The notes below the pieces were generated by a model. That model did not search any database. It was not told the DNA's origin and saw nothing but the letters and a program-made list of their open reading frames with translations. Below, in pieces: positions 38,464-47,529 of a stretch of DNA of 64,000 nt (positions are counted from its first letter, which is position 1; every line of letters begins with the position of its first letter). A program made the position numbers and the translations under genes. The stretch spans positions 410,196 to 474,195 of the forward strand of contig NZ_GG668579.1 of the NCBI RefSeq assembly GCF_000160755.1, given 5' to 3'. The stretch is from Proteus mirabilis ATCC 29906 (GTDB lineage: Bacteria; Pseudomonadota; Gammaproteobacteria; Enterobacterales; Enterobacteriaceae).

Positions 38464-38981
38464 TGCACAAATTAATGCTTATTGTAGCGTTGTCATTACT
38501 GTTTACCACTAAGGGATCTGCTTACGATACATTGGTACACATTAATGCCAGAGTAACAGGAAACACATGTACGGTAGAGACAAACTCAAAACGTATTACC
38601 GTAAAATTAGGCCAAATCGCCACAAAAGATTTTATTTCTACGACGATAACGCAACAACGTACGCCTGTTATCCCTTTTAGTATTAAATTAGTCGATTGCC
38701 AACCTGAAGCCAGTGCTGTGAAGGTCAGTTTTAATGGTCGTGCCGATCCTATTGATAACGCCTTACTCGCCATTGATGCAACGGGTGCCAAGGGAGTTGC
38801 CATTTCCATTATGGATAACTCAGGAGCTTCCATCGATATTAACGATAAAAGCCAGTCTTATACCTTATTGCCTAACCAAGATAATACCCTGCAATTTTAT
38901 GCTCGCTATGTAGCGACTCAACTTCCTGTTCAAGCCGGATCGGCGAATGCAACAGCAACCTTTTTACTGGAGTACCAATAA
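38463..38981 (+). CDS. Minor fimbrial subunit
   Basis: 172 residues, a FimA-type pilin with signal peptide (KLMLIVALSLLFTTKGSA). Conserved Cys pair in RVTGNTCTVETNSKRI and KLVDCQPEASAV; C-terminal AGSANATATFLLEYQ. ATG 38463 overlaps the usher stop and has CAGGAG nine bases upstream; a GTG three codons earlier is less likely. Probably an adaptor next to the adhesin (MrpG/FimF-like). Confidence 0.9.
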   Translation: MHKLMLIVALSLLFTTKGSAYDTLVHINARVTGNTCTVETNSKRITVKLGQIATKDFISTTITQQRTPVIPFSIKLVDCQPEASAVKVSFNGRADPIDNALLAIDATGAKGVAISIMDNSGASIDINDKSQSYTLLPNQDNTLQFYARYVATQLPVQAGSANATATFLLEYQ

Positions 38982-40054
38982 TGACACGCTCTTTTTCTTT
39001 CTTCACATTGCTGGTTTCTCTTCTTTGTATCCCGAGCCAAATGGCATGGGCTATTGCAGATCCATTAGTGGTAACCCCTCCACCTATGAATTTTGATGGT
39101 GCCGCCGATGGTACTCCCGCAGGAACGCCCATCACATCAACTTGGATAGGTGAAACCTCTGTCCATAATGGTTTCAAATGTGAGAAGAAATTTTTGCAAA
39201 AATGTTGGGTTGAAACCCTCTATGCTAATGCTACTGGTTCAAAAATTAGCGGGATCTACTATTACGAAGGTAGTAATCGTTATCCTGTTTATTCACTCCC
39301 CGGAGTTAAAGGTATCGGCTATGCTTTTGGTTTAAAAGATAACAATGATAGTGTTGCTTACGTACCTATTGATGTTGATAACGGTTCGGGTGCAACGGTG
39401 ATTTATCCTGCAGTAGGCTCTACCGTTAACCATAATGTGGATCGCGTTTCACTGAAAGGCAAAGTCGTCTTTGTGGTGACAGATAAACATCTTGAGACTG
39501 GCGTTTATAACATTCCATATACAGTTATCGCCAATACATGGTCTGAATATGGTGGAGGCCATAAAGGCAATAATACCTCTATCGTAGCAATTAACCCCGT
39601 CACTATTACTATTAAAGCTCGAGGCTGTACCGTAAATACCAAAAATCTCACCTATGAATTAGGTGATATCTCAATGCGAGATATGGCAGCCATTGGTTCA
39701 ACATCAAAAAGTCAGGCTAAACCCATCTCTGTTACATGCGATAGTAATGTGCATTTATATGCCAGCATGACCGATCAGTCTACCTATTCTAATAATACAG
39801 ATATCCTCACACTGACATCAGACTCTGATGCTTCTGGTATTGGTATTCAATTTTTCTTTAATGATAATCCAACTCCCGTGGTGTATGGCCCTGATATCAG
39901 TGCGATAGGACAACCTAACCAACGTTTACTCCATATAACAACTTCTAACAACGAAAACTACATATTAAACCTGTCAACTCGCTATATCACGACTGGGACA
40001 CTAAAACCGGGTAAAGCAAACGGATTAGCCAGTCTCACTTTTTCTTATCAATAA
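38981..40054 (+). CDS. Two-domain tip adhesin of the fimbria
   Basis: 357 residues with signal peptide ending MAWAIADP. The N-terminal half (about 25-215) is an unassigned receptor-binding domain with Cys in FKCEKKFLQKCW; the C-terminal half (about 220-357) is a pilin domain (RGCTVNTKNLTYELGDI, SVTCDSNVHLYAS, ANGLASLTFSYQ). This domain order is that of FimH/MrpH-type adhesins. The ATG overlaps the previous stop. The receptor cannot be predicted from the sequence. Confidence 0.9.
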   Translation: MTRSFSFFTLLVSLLCIPSQMAWAIADPLVVTPPPMNFDGAADGTPAGTPITSTWIGETSVHNGFKCEKKFLQKCWVETLYANATGSKISGIYYYEGSNRYPVYSLPGVKGIGYAFGLKDNNDSVAYVPIDVDNGSGATVIYPAVGSTVNHNVDRVSLKGKVVFVVTDKHLETGVYNIPYTVIANTWSEYGGGHKGNNTSIVAINPVTITIKARGCTVNTKNLTYELGDISMRDMAAIGSTSKSQAKPISVTCDSNVHLYASMTDQSTYSNNTDILTLTSDSDASGIGIQFFFNDNPTPVVYGPDISAIGQPNQRLLHITTSNNENYILNLSTRYITTGTLKPGKANGLASLTFSYQ

Positions 40055-40080
40055 TGATTTGAATTTTTAAGGCTGATGAA

Positions 40081-40398
40081 ATGATTGATAGCAGCAAAAC
40101 GATTAATTTTCGTATAGGACAACGAATACGTCACTTGCGAAAAAATTTAAAATATTCGGGGAAACTATTTGCCAAAGAGTTAGGCATAAGTCAGCAACAA
40201 CTTTCACGGTATGAACGAGGAACAAATAGGATCAGTATTGAGTTTGTTTATTTAATTACTGAAAAGTTTGATGTTCATATCAGCTATTTCTTACAAAGTA
40301 ACTATATGATTAATATTGAGCAACAACGAAATATACAAGAAAAAAACAGCCTGCTGATTGCCGAGGCTTGTATAAAAAATGGCACTAATCGCCCTTAA
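40081..40398 (+). CDS. MrpJ-like HTH regulator at the end of the fimbrial operon
   Basis: 105-residue Xre-family protein: FRIGQRIRHLRKNLKYSG then KLFAKELGISQQQLSRYERG and TNRISIEFVYLITEKFDVHI, with the SQQQLSRYERG recognition helix typical of MrpJ and its paralogs. In P. mirabilis these proteins, encoded last in fimbrial operons, repress flagellar genes, so fimbriation and swarming are reciprocal. It starts 26 bases after the adhesin gene. The assignment to the paralog group is from position and motif. Confidence 0.9.
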   Translation: MIDSSKTINFRIGQRIRHLRKNLKYSGKLFAKELGISQQQLSRYERGTNRISIEFVYLITEKFDVHISYFLQSNYMINIEQQRNIQEKNSLLIAEACIKNGTNRP

Positions 40399-40487
40399 CT
40401 TAATTATTCTTTCGGTTCAAATACACACTGTCATCTATTTTATCGTTGATTTAATGATAATGTTCTCTTTTTTCTATACAAAATAAG

Positions 40488-40510
40488 AAGCCACCGTTTA
40501 ACGGTGGCTT
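40488..40510. terminator. Terminator between mrpJ-like gene and potD
   Basis: AAGCCACCGT-TTA-ACGGTGGCTT, a perfect 10-bp stem, followed rightward by TTT. It ends the fimbrial operon, and leftward (then TATTTTG) probably the pot operon as well. Confidence 0.9.
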
Positions 40511-40530
40511 TTTGGTACTGATAAACTTAA

Positions 40531-41574
40531 TTAACGACCCGCTTTCAGTTTTTGGTAATAGCTTTCGTATAAAACCGTCGCTTCACCCACATCATTTTGC
40601 CATTCGCCTTTACTGATAATCTCTTCACTAGGGTAAAGTGAGCTATCTTTTGTGATGGCTTTTGGCAATAATTTCTGTGCCGCTAAATTAGGTGTTGGAT
40701 AGCCGATATTTTCAGCCACTTTCGCAGCAACTTCGGGGCGTAATAAGAAGTCGATAAGCTTATGCGCACCTTCAACATTTTTTGCATTTGCAGGAATAGC
40801 TAAGCTGTCCATCCAGAAGATACCGCCCTCTTTTGGCCATACCAACTCAATAGGAGCACCTGCTTCTCGCGCAATAAATGCAGAGCCATTCCAGATCATC
40901 CCTAGATTCACTTCTCCTTGCATATAAGGATTAGCAGGATTATCCGAATTAAAAGCCAGTACATTAGGCATCAGCTTTTGTAACTCTTTATAGGCTTCTT
41001 CAATCTGTTTTGGATCTGTGGTATTACCTGAATAGCCTAATTTTAATAAAGCCATTTGGAATACTTCACGTGCATCATCCGTTAACAGTAAGCTATCTTT
41101 ATATTCCGGTTTCCATAAATCAGCCCATGAAGTAATGCTACTTACATCAACTTCATCACTATTAATCCCTATCGCAGTCGCTCCCCAAATATAAGGGATT
41201 GAGTAGTCATTTTGAGGATCGAATGATTTATGTAATAAACTTGGGTCAAGATTATCAAAATTACTGAGCTTTGATTTATCAATCTTCTGTAGCATCCCCT
41301 CATGACTCATTTTAGAAATAAAATAAGTTGAAGGAACCACCAAATCATAAGCACCGTCTTTATAGGTTTTTAATTTGGTATACATGCTTTCGTTAGATTC
41401 GTAGGTGGAGTAAATCACCTTAATCCCAGTCTCTTTTGTAAACTGTTCCAGCAATCCTGGCGGTACATATTCCGTCCAGTTATAGAAATAGATTGTCTTA
41501 CCATCATCAGCCGATGCTGTACCAATACTTAATGCCATTACACTGGCAGCAAGTACAGAGGACCACTTTTTCAT
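40531..41574 (-). CDS. potD: PotD, spermidine/putrescine-binding periplasmic protein
   Basis: Substrate-binding protein of the PotABCD polyamine importer. It has 347 residues, signal peptide KKWSSVLAASVMALSIGTAS, and typical PotD stretches: TIYFYNWTEYVPPGLLEQF, YDLVVPSTYFISKM and FWMDSLAIPANAKNVEGAHK. It lies 116 bases after potC, with a terminator-like hairpin in between. AAGGAAGCCTAA precedes the ATG. Confidence 0.97.
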   Translation of the reverse strand: MKKWSSVLAASVMALSIGTASADDGKTIYFYNWTEYVPPGLLEQFTKETGIKVIYSTYESNESMYTKLKTYKDGAYDLVVPSTYFISKMSHEGMLQKIDKSKLSNFDNLDPSLLHKSFDPQNDYSIPYIWGATAIGINSDEVDVSSITSWADLWKPEYKDSLLLTDDAREVFQMALLKLGYSGNTTDPKQIEEAYKELQKLMPNVLAFNSDNPANPYMQGEVNLGMIWNGSAFIAREAGAPIELVWPKEGGIFWMDSLAIPANAKNVEGAHKLIDFLLRPEVAAKVAENIGYPTPNLAAQKLLPKAITKDSSLYPSEEIISKGEWQNDVGEATVLYESYYQKLKAGR

Positions 41575-41655
41575 TTAGGCTTCCTTCAGTGGTTGATGCG
41601 TTAATATCAAATAGGCGTAACGCCTACCTCCAACAGATTTGGTCATCAAGACCGT

Positions 41656-41678
41656 AAAAAGTGCGAGAAACTCGCACT
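41656..41678 (-). terminator. Terminator-like hairpin between potC and potD
   Basis: Leftward reading gives AGTGCGAG-TTT-CTCGCACT then TTTTTACGG, a full intrinsic terminator. As it lies inside potABCD it should cause partial termination before potD, or mark a separate potD promoter in the next 80 bases. A second small palindrome TAGGCGT/ACGCCTA follows near 41611-41625. Confidence 0.75.
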
Positions 41679-41690
41679 AATACTTTTAAA

Positions 41691-42470
41691 TTACGCTTTG
41701 CCAGTTCTATCTCGTAAGATCAACTGACTAATTAATACTAATACTAATGATAGCCCTAAAAGGATGGTTGCCAGTGCATTCACTTCCGGTGAAACACCTA
41801 CTTTTACCATTGAGTAAATTTTTAATGGTAAAATTTCATAGCTTGGTCCAGTCACAAAAGAAGAGACAACCACGTCATCCATCGATAACGTAAAGCTTAA
41901 TAGCCAACCCGAGGCTACTGCCGGCATCGCTAATGGCATAATGATTTTACGTAAAATAGTAAATTCACCCGCCCCTAGATCCTTAGCGGCTTCAAGCATT
42001 TTGACATCAAAACCACTGAGTCGCGAATAGACCGTGACCACCACAAAAGGCAGACAAAAGGTAATATGCGACACCAGTAATGACCAAAACCCTAAGGAAA
42101 TGCCTAATAGCATAAATAAAACCAATAATGAAATCGCCATCACAATATCTGGCGACATCATCACCACAAACAGCATACCACCAACAAACTTTTTACCACG
42201 AAAACGATAACGATAAAGCGCCACCGCAGCCAATGAACCAATCAACGTCGCAAAGGTTGCTGAGGTGACTGCCATCGTTAATGAATGCCCTGCAGCTTGT
42301 AGCAGGCTGTCATTATTTAATAAAATGGTATACCAGTCAGTGGTAAAGCCTTTCCAGTTGATCCCGAAACGTGATGAGTTAAAAGAGTTAACTATCAGAA
42401 TGATAATCGGGATATAAAGATACGCGTAAATGATGGACATAAATCCACCCCGCAATAACCGTCCTATCAT
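41691..42470 (-). CDS. potC: PotC, polyamine ABC transporter permease
   Basis: One of two inner-membrane permeases for spermidine/putrescine uptake. It has 259 residues and is close to identical to E. coli PotC over long stretches ([40 protein letters not shown] which is the EAA loop contacting PotA). It overlaps potB by four bases. E. coli PotC is a few residues longer at the C-terminus. Confidence 0.97.
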   Translation of the reverse strand: MIGRLLRGGFMSIIYAYLYIPIIILIVNSFNSSRFGINWKGFTTDWYTILLNNDSLLQAAGHSLTMAVTSATFATLIGSLAAVALYRYRFRGKKFVGGMLFVVMMSPDIVMAISLLVLFMLLGISLGFWSLLVSHITFCLPFVVVTVYSRLSGFDVKMLEAAKDLGAGEFTILRKIIMPLAMPAVASGWLLSFTLSMDDVVVSSFVTGPSYEILPLKIYSMVKVGVSPEVNALATILLGLSLVLVLISQLILRDRTGKA

Positions 42471-43327
42471 TCTATTTCTACCTTCTTATGCAGTAGTTTT
42501 ACGGCTCGGTAATACACAAATAGCATTAACCCCATCACCAGTGTTAAACAGATACTGGTAGCTGCCCCAAATGGCCAGTCGCGAATATTTAAGAATTGGC
42601 TCTTTATTACGTTACCAATAAGTAGGTTTTTCGCGCCCCCCATTAAGTCCGCCACAAAGAATAAGCCCATGGCAGGTAACATTACCAATAAACAACCTGC
42701 GATGATCCCCGGCATAGTTAATGGGATAATAATACGAATAAAGGTCTGTAATTTATTCGCACCGAGATCTCGAGCTGCTTCCAAACAGGGTTTATCCAGT
42801 TTTTCAATGCTGGAATAGAGTGGCAGAACCATAAAAGGTAATAAAATATAAACCAACCCTAATACTACCGCCTCTGGGGTATAGATAATCCTTAGCGGTT
42901 TATCGATAAGCCCTATCCACAATAGAAACTCATTAAAATAGCCTTTCGTACTAAGAAAAATCTTTAACCCATAAGTACGAATAAGTGAGTTAGTCCAAAA
43001 GGGAACTATTAATAAAAACAGCAGTAATGGTTGTATTTTCTTAGGCATTTTTGCCAGAAAAAAAGCAAAAGGATAACCTAATATTAAACAAGCTAAGGTC
43101 GCTACCAATGCCATATTAATAGAGTGCAGTAATACTTCTGCATACATTGGATCAAATAAGCGATAATAGTTATCGAGTGTAAAAACCATCTCGACTAAAT
43201 TCGCATCATCACGGGTTAAAAAACTGGTGGCGATGATCATGATATTCGGTAAGAAGACGAACACCATTAACCAACCCACAACACCAGTAATAACGATGTT
43301 TTGAAATAGTTTACGTGTTTTCTTCAT
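42467..43327 (-). CDS. potB: PotB, polyamine ABC transporter permease
   Basis: Second permease of the polyamine importer. ATG 43327 ([20 protein letters not shown]) is preferred to a start nine codons upstream inside potA; it gives 286 residues. Six membrane helices are present with EAA loop [20 protein letters not shown]. It overlaps the end of potA by 17 bases and potC by four, so the three are translationally coupled. Confidence 0.96.
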   Translation of the reverse strand: MKKTRKLFQNIVITGVVGWLMVFVFLPNIMIIATSFLTRDDANLVEMVFTLDNYYRLFDPMYAEVLLHSINMALVATLACLILGYPFAFFLAKMPKKIQPLLLFLLIVPFWTNSLIRTYGLKIFLSTKGYFNEFLLWIGLIDKPLRIIYTPEAVVLGLVYILLPFMVLPLYSSIEKLDKPCLEAARDLGANKLQTFIRIIIPLTMPGIIAGCLLVMLPAMGLFFVADLMGGAKNLLIGNVIKSQFLNIRDWPFGAATSICLTLVMGLMLFVYYRAVKLLHKKVEIE

Positions 43328-44426
43328 CAGCCAGCACGACCTCCCAGCTCTCAACCCAAGTTACCGCTATCTTTTGGTCTAACGAGTGATCAACATCCGG
43401 ATCATCTTCATTAAAGAATTCACTCACCATCACCATCTTGCCATTTTCCATTTCAACAACAGAATCTAGCGTCATGCCTTTATAGTTACGTTCACGAACA
43501 TAACCGATAAGTCCCGGAAGGTTTTCAAGATCGTGTATCTCTTCAACGCGCAGATCTTCTGGTCTGAGTAACACTTTCAGCTGCTGATTTTGAGTAACAG
43601 GTAATTGCGTGTAAATATCGCATTCGTGCCCTTCAACATCCGCTCTAATACGTGTCTCATCAATACGATGTAGGACACGTGCATCAAAGATATTGATTTC
43701 ACCTATAAATTGCGCAACGAATAAGTTAGTTGGCTCTTCATAGATTTCTCGAGGCGTGCCATCTTGCTCAATACGCCCTTCTTTCATTACCACGATCCTA
43801 TCTGACATAGTCAGTGCTTCTTCCTGATCGTGGGTGACGAAAATAAAGGTGATCCCCAGTTTTCGTTGTAAGGCTTTTAGCTCATTTTGCATCTGCTTAC
43901 GTAATTTGTAATCCAGAGCAGACAATGATTCGTCTAACAACAATACCTTCGGCTTATTGACCACCGCCCGTGCAATCGCAACCCGTTGCTGTTGACCACC
44001 AGAAAGGTGAGCAGGACGACGTTGGGCAAAGTCCTCCAGTTGCACCATACGTAACGCTTCCATAACGCGACTATTGATCTCTGCAGCAGGTGTTTTCTGC
44101 ATACGTAGACCAAAAGCCACATTTTCAAATACGGTCATATGGGGAAACAGGGCATAACTTTGGAAAACGGTATTTACAAAACGCTGTTCTGCTGGAATAT
44201 GGGTAATATCCTGTCCATCTAGGATAATTTGTCCATCATCCGCGTCTTCTAAGCCCGCAATTAAACGTAATACCGTCGTCTTACCACAGCCTGAAGGGCC
44301 GAGTATGGTTAAAAACTCGCCATGGTTGATAGTCAGATCGAGGCGGGAAATGATTTGTTTTCCGTCGAAACCTTTACTTAAGGATTTTAATTCGACTAGT
44401 GGTGTCAGAGATGTTTTCTCAGTCAT
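43311..44426 (-). CDS. potA: PotA, polyamine ABC transporter ATPase
   Basis: ATP-binding subunit. It has 371 residues. Walker [10 protein letters not shown] (about 45), signature [14 protein letters not shown] (about 140), Walker [13 protein letters not shown], and His switch [10 protein letters not shown], then a C-terminal TOBE regulatory domain with [12 protein letters not shown]. First gene of potABCD. No strong ribosome site precedes ATG 44426. Confidence 0.97.
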   Translation of the reverse strand: MTEKTSLTPLVELKSLSKGFDGKQIISRLDLTINHGEFLTILGPSGCGKTTVLRLIAGLEDADDGQIILDGQDITHIPAEQRFVNTVFQSYALFPHMTVFENVAFGLRMQKTPAAEINSRVMEALRMVQLEDFAQRRPAHLSGGQQQRVAIARAVVNKPKVLLLDESLSALDYKLRKQMQNELKALQRKLGITFIFVTHDQEEALTMSDRIVVMKEGRIEQDGTPREIYEEPTNLFVAQFIGEINIFDARVLHRIDETRIRADVEGHECDIYTQLPVTQNQQLKVLLRPEDLRVEEIHDLENLPGLIGYVRERNYKGMTLDSVVEMENGKMVMVSEFFNEDDPDVDHSLDQKIAVTWVESWEVVLADEENT

Positions 44427-44869
44427 TTAAGGTAATACTCTATCCCGAAGAATAATGCAGATAGAACCGCCGCCGGAAAAGACTGTGTGAGCTGCCGGAG
44501 CAGTATGCTCCACAGAAGCCCAAAACCAGCAACGCCGTATGTATAGTACAAGGGGCAAATGATAAACGTAGTGAGGTAAAATTGAAAGCAAAAAGGTACA
44601 TTTCTTATGAAAAACTATTCATTTTTAAGCTTTTCATCATAACTTTCGACTTTGTTATAAAAAACAAAAAATAGAATATAATCAAATAATTAATAATAAG
44701 TATAAATACTAATAAATTATTTTAATTTATGATTAAATAAATTTTTTATCACAAATCATTCTATCGCGGTATTTTCAAGTCTAAAACAGACTTAAAAAAG
44801 ATTATTTTCAGCAAGATAAATACTAAAAATACCTTCCATAGTCTTAAGCCATAGAAGGTATCCTTTCTA
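44427..44869. other. 443-bp region upstream of potA
   Basis: Contains the potA promoter area and, at its left-strand end, the subtilase terminator. A small hairpin GGAGCA-GTA-TGCTCC sits at 44497-44511, in a short patch of higher GC (44465-44535). The rest (44580-44820) is AT-rich without a recognisable gene. Confidence 0.4.
44829..44861 (-). terminator. Terminator of the subtilase gene
   Basis: A nearly perfect palindrome beginning ATACCTTC and ending GAAGGTAT around a CTTAAG centre, followed leftward by TTTTTAG. It lies eight bases after the subtilase stop. Confidence 0.85.
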
Positions 44870-46144
44870 TTAATTATATTGGATTAAATTTTTTAAATGT
44901 AAGATGGCATTATTTACATTAGGCAAAGGGCCTATCTTTTCATTTAATGATGGATAAGTTCCTGTTTTAATCAGTAGCTCTCGCATCTCTATTGGCGTTA
45001 ATACCGTGTTGGTTTTATCTTTATACCAAGATTGAATAACCGCAGCCGCCCCCGCGACTAATGCACAGGCTGATGATGTTCCACTAAAATTAGCCGTATA
45101 TTTGTTATTCCCGTCACCATGAAAAAGATCACCATATCCGGCAGTGGTCACATCTTCTCCCCATGCTTGCACATGAATGGGGGAGCCATGCGTTGAGAAA
45201 GGTAAACGATTTAGCGTATAAGGCGAGCCCGCACCGACACGTATAGAGTGGTTATCGCTACGTTGACGATAGCTATCATAAAAAGGTAAATCGAGATCAA
45301 CCCCCCCATTGCCGGCAGCCATGATCACAATAATCCCCGCTTCTGTTAATGTACGAGTTGCCTCCCAGATATGCATTTCATAATCAGCAGGAACATAAGC
45401 ATGATGTTCACAAACTGTCTGCATCTCATATAAAACAATATCACCCGCGTGTAATTTCTGTTTACTGGCAATAATTGCTTCAATACGACCACTGCTTAAT
45501 TCTGATATGGCATAAAACATATCTAATTTATAAGCAAGCCCAGTAATACCTTTACCGTCTTTTTTCCCCATAATTAACCCCGCCACTGCCGTACCATGGT
45601 CGGCTTGATCGGTTTTTTCAGTTAAAGGAAAAAGTGGCGTGATATTATTAGCTAACAAATCGGGATGTGATAAATCAAAATCCCACTCAATATCGGCCAC
45701 CTGTATACCTTGTCCATAAGCATTTTTATTCCAAGCGTCTATAATACCTAACCCAGTTATTTCATTTGATTTTATTTTTGGGGTTTTTAAATAATGCTGA
45801 TGGCGAGTTAAATCCGGCGTAATATTAGGTGGCTGTACAGGTAATTTTGGAATTTTTTGCACATATTCTATATCAGGATGTTGTTTTAATATTTTAATAA
45901 TTTCATCTAATGTATATGTGTTATCATTAGGTAAATTTAAATAATAGTAATCATTTAAATGATTTGATGTAAGAGAAAGATGATTTTTAGGTGGTAATTG
46001 TGATGATGATAATACTGGAACAAAAGAAATATTAGATAAAAATGTATTATATTGATTATGGTAACCAGAGCGTAATAGTTTTTTATTTTGATCAAGTGAA
46101 TGTATATTTTTTAGTTTGACTAGTATTTTCCTTTCAATATTCAT
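44870..46144 (-). CDS. Subtilisin-like (S8) peptidase with Glu at the Asp position
   Basis: 424 residues from ATG 46144, which follows AGGAGCATTGGTT; a longer frame has no ribosome site. Residues 1-100 look like an I9-type propeptide (YYYLNLPNDNTYTLDEIIKI). The peptidase domain has His in ADHGTAVAGLIMG (about 183) and Ser in SGTSSACALVAGA (about 357). At the Asp site the sequence is VADIEWDFDLSHPDL: aligned with VAVLDTGVDxxHPDL the Asp is replaced by Glu153, with Asp151 and Asp155 nearby. No signal peptide is visible, so the site of action is unclear. It neighbours the Abi-family gene in an accessory patch. Confidence 0.85.
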   Translation of the reverse strand: MNIERKILVKLKNIHSLDQNKKLLRSGYHNQYNTFLSNISFVPVLSSSQLPPKNHLSLTSNHLNDYYYLNLPNDNTYTLDEIIKILKQHPDIEYVQKIPKLPVQPPNITPDLTRHQHYLKTPKIKSNEITGLGIIDAWNKNAYGQGIQVADIEWDFDLSHPDLLANNITPLFPLTEKTDQADHGTAVAGLIMGKKDGKGITGLAYKLDMFYAISELSSGRIEAIIASKQKLHAGDIVLYEMQTVCEHHAYVPADYEMHIWEATRTLTEAGIIVIMAAGNGGVDLDLPFYDSYRQRSDNHSIRVGAGSPYTLNRLPFSTHGSPIHVQAWGEDVTTAGYGDLFHGDGNNKYTANFSGTSSACALVAGAAAVIQSWYKDKTNTVLTPIEMRELLIKTGTYPSLNEKIGPLPNVNNAILHLKNLIQYN

Positions 46145-46298
46145 AACCAATGCTCCTTTTCTATTTTTTATTTTTACTTTTGTTTTATAACGTAGATTTT
46201 TGAGCATTGGCTATTTTCATTTTTAATAGCATTGAGATAAATTTAATTATTAAGATAATATACTGTGTATTTATACTCATTAAATAATTTAGTTTTTC

Positions 46299-46373
46299 TT
46301 AGACAGCATGCACTTCCATTTGAATGGGATCAAAGATCCAGACCAGTGAGTGCACAATATAAATCTTTTTCAT
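46299..46373 (-). CDS. Possible 24-residue ORF overlapping the Abi gene stop
   Basis: ATG 46373 overlaps the Abi stop as ATGA, and the frame reads MKKIYIVHSLVWIFDPIQME then VHAV before TAA. The overlap would allow coupled translation. The same DNA also folds as RNA: TGCACT/AGTGCA (46309-46314, 46349-46354) enclosing CCATT-TG-AATGG and GGATC-AAA-GATCC. Either the peptide or the RNA fold, or neither, may be functional. No similarity is recognised. Confidence 0.3.
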   Translation of the reverse strand: MKKIYIVHSLVWIFDPIQMEVHAV

Positions 46374-47434
46374 TGTTTTACTTGAGTCGCATTGGGATGG
46401 TTGCCTTGAGCTGAGGCTGGTTTTGGAATGAAAGTAACATCAATACCAACCGTTAAAGGCCAAGCTTTGCGTCTCTTCTGCATTGATTGGTTGGTGTAAA
46501 ATATCTGATGTGACTTTTTACAGCGTATAATCGCATAATTTGCTGTCACACTAACGACTTCACCTTTGCGTCTGGTGTTGATTTCATGTCTTTCTTTCCA
46601 TTTAATGATATCTGGAACAGAATAAAGTCCCGATGCTAACATTTTACTTCGCCATAGCGTATGTTGAGTGCAAGCTATTCCCATCAATTTGTCGTTGTCT
46701 ATGACAGATAATAACTTTAAATTGTTAGGGTTAATCCAATGAATGACTTTTAAGCATCGTTCGTAATGTGAAATAACCATATTTATGCTGTCATCAGAAT
46801 CAAACAAATCTGTTGCTTTCCAGATAGGTTCATGGTGCGCAATACGATTTCTAAGTCTATTTATTTCAAATAAATTTGAGCTAATATGGTTAATACTCAA
46901 AGAGGTACCATTTAAGTCCTTAGCATATGGAAAAACAAAATTATTAAGCTTTGGCCAAAGCTCGATAATAGGAGGATTAGCAAGGGATTGGCTTGAACGA
47001 TGATTCTTGTCTGTTAAGTGAACCCAAAAACCAAATGTTAGTTTCGCAATTAGATTATCAGGAGTAATAGCTTTACCCTCTCTAACTAAATCCTTCTTAG
47101 CTTTAACTATCTGTTGAAACCCCTTACTATTATTTTGATTTGTATAAGAATTACTAAACCAAAACTGGTCTATTTTGGCTTTCTCTTTAGCCCAATCTTG
47201 TGGTTGATAATTTGCTTCGACTAGCTGCTCATGGTATTCGATGTAAGCATTATTGATAGCATTACGCAAAGAGACTTCTAATACTTGAAGTACTGGATAA
47301 AAGAGACCTGATAACTGTTTATTCCACACATATAACCCTAAGCTTTGTTCATCGCTTACATCGCATAAGTGTGGTTGTTTGTAAGTAGAGAGTCGAGAGT
47401 TAGATAGCGTCTTAATTATTGATTTTACAGGCAT
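46370..47434 (-). CDS. Abi-family (Abi_2) HEPN protein with cold-shock-like C-terminal domain
   Basis: Candidate phage-defence or toxin protein. ATG 47434 (MPVKSIIKTLSNSRLSTYKQ) has GTGGA nine bases upstream and lies downstream of a promoter predicted at 47462-47490; an ATG 14 codons earlier would precede the transcript start. The Abi_2 core spans about 10-230: SLGLYVWNKQLSGLFYPVLQ, LEVSLRNAIN, LTFGFWVHL, and the HEPN motif RLRNRIAHHEPIW (RX4H, about 203-215), which in related proteins is an RNase site. Residues about 290-354 resemble a cold-shock/OB fold (GEVVSVTANYAIIRCKKSHQ ... VTFIPKPASAQGNHPNATQV). A divergent small RNA gene lies 95 bp upstream. Toxin or defence activity is inferred from family. 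Confidence 0.8.
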   Translation of the reverse strand: MPVKSIIKTLSNSRLSTYKQPHLCDVSDEQSLGLYVWNKQLSGLFYPVLQVLEVSLRNAINNAYIEYHEQLVEANYQPQDWAKEKAKIDQFWFSNSYTNQNNSKGFQQIVKAKKDLVREGKAITPDNLIAKLTFGFWVHLTDKNHRSSQSLANPPIIELWPKLNNFVFPYAKDLNGTSLSINHISSNLFEINRLRNRIAHHEPIWKATDLFDSDDSINMVISHYERCLKVIHWINPNNLKLLSVIDNDKLMGIACTQHTLWRSKMLASGLYSVPDIIKWKERHEINTRRKGEVVSVTANYAIIRCKKSHQIFYTNQSMQKRRKAWPLTVGIDVTFIPKPASAQGNHPNATQVKQ

Positions 47435-47461
47435 ATTGATATTCCACTCTGATGATAAAAA

Positions 47462-47490
47462 AGTATATCTATACATCCGATGAAGAACAA
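47462..47490 (-). promoter_or_regulatory. Predicted promoter of the Abi-family gene
   Basis: Leftward -35 TTGTTC (47490-47485) and -10 TATACT (47467-47462), 17-bp spacer. Transcription would start near 47455, about 20 bases before ATG 47434. The -35 is only five bases from the -35 of the divergent RNA promoter, so the two must interfere or share regulators. Confidence 0.6.
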
Positions 47491-47495
47491 GCTAC

Positions 47496-47523
47496 TTGAC
47501 ATCAATCGGGAATTGACTAGAAT
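47496..47523 (+). promoter_or_regulatory. Strong promoter of the divergent small RNA
   Basis: -35 TTGACA (perfect) at 47496-47501 and -10 TAGAAT (one mismatch) at 47518-47523, 16-bp spacer. No ORF with a ribosome site follows before the terminator at 47614. Confidence 0.75.
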
Positions 47524-47529
47524 CTAATC

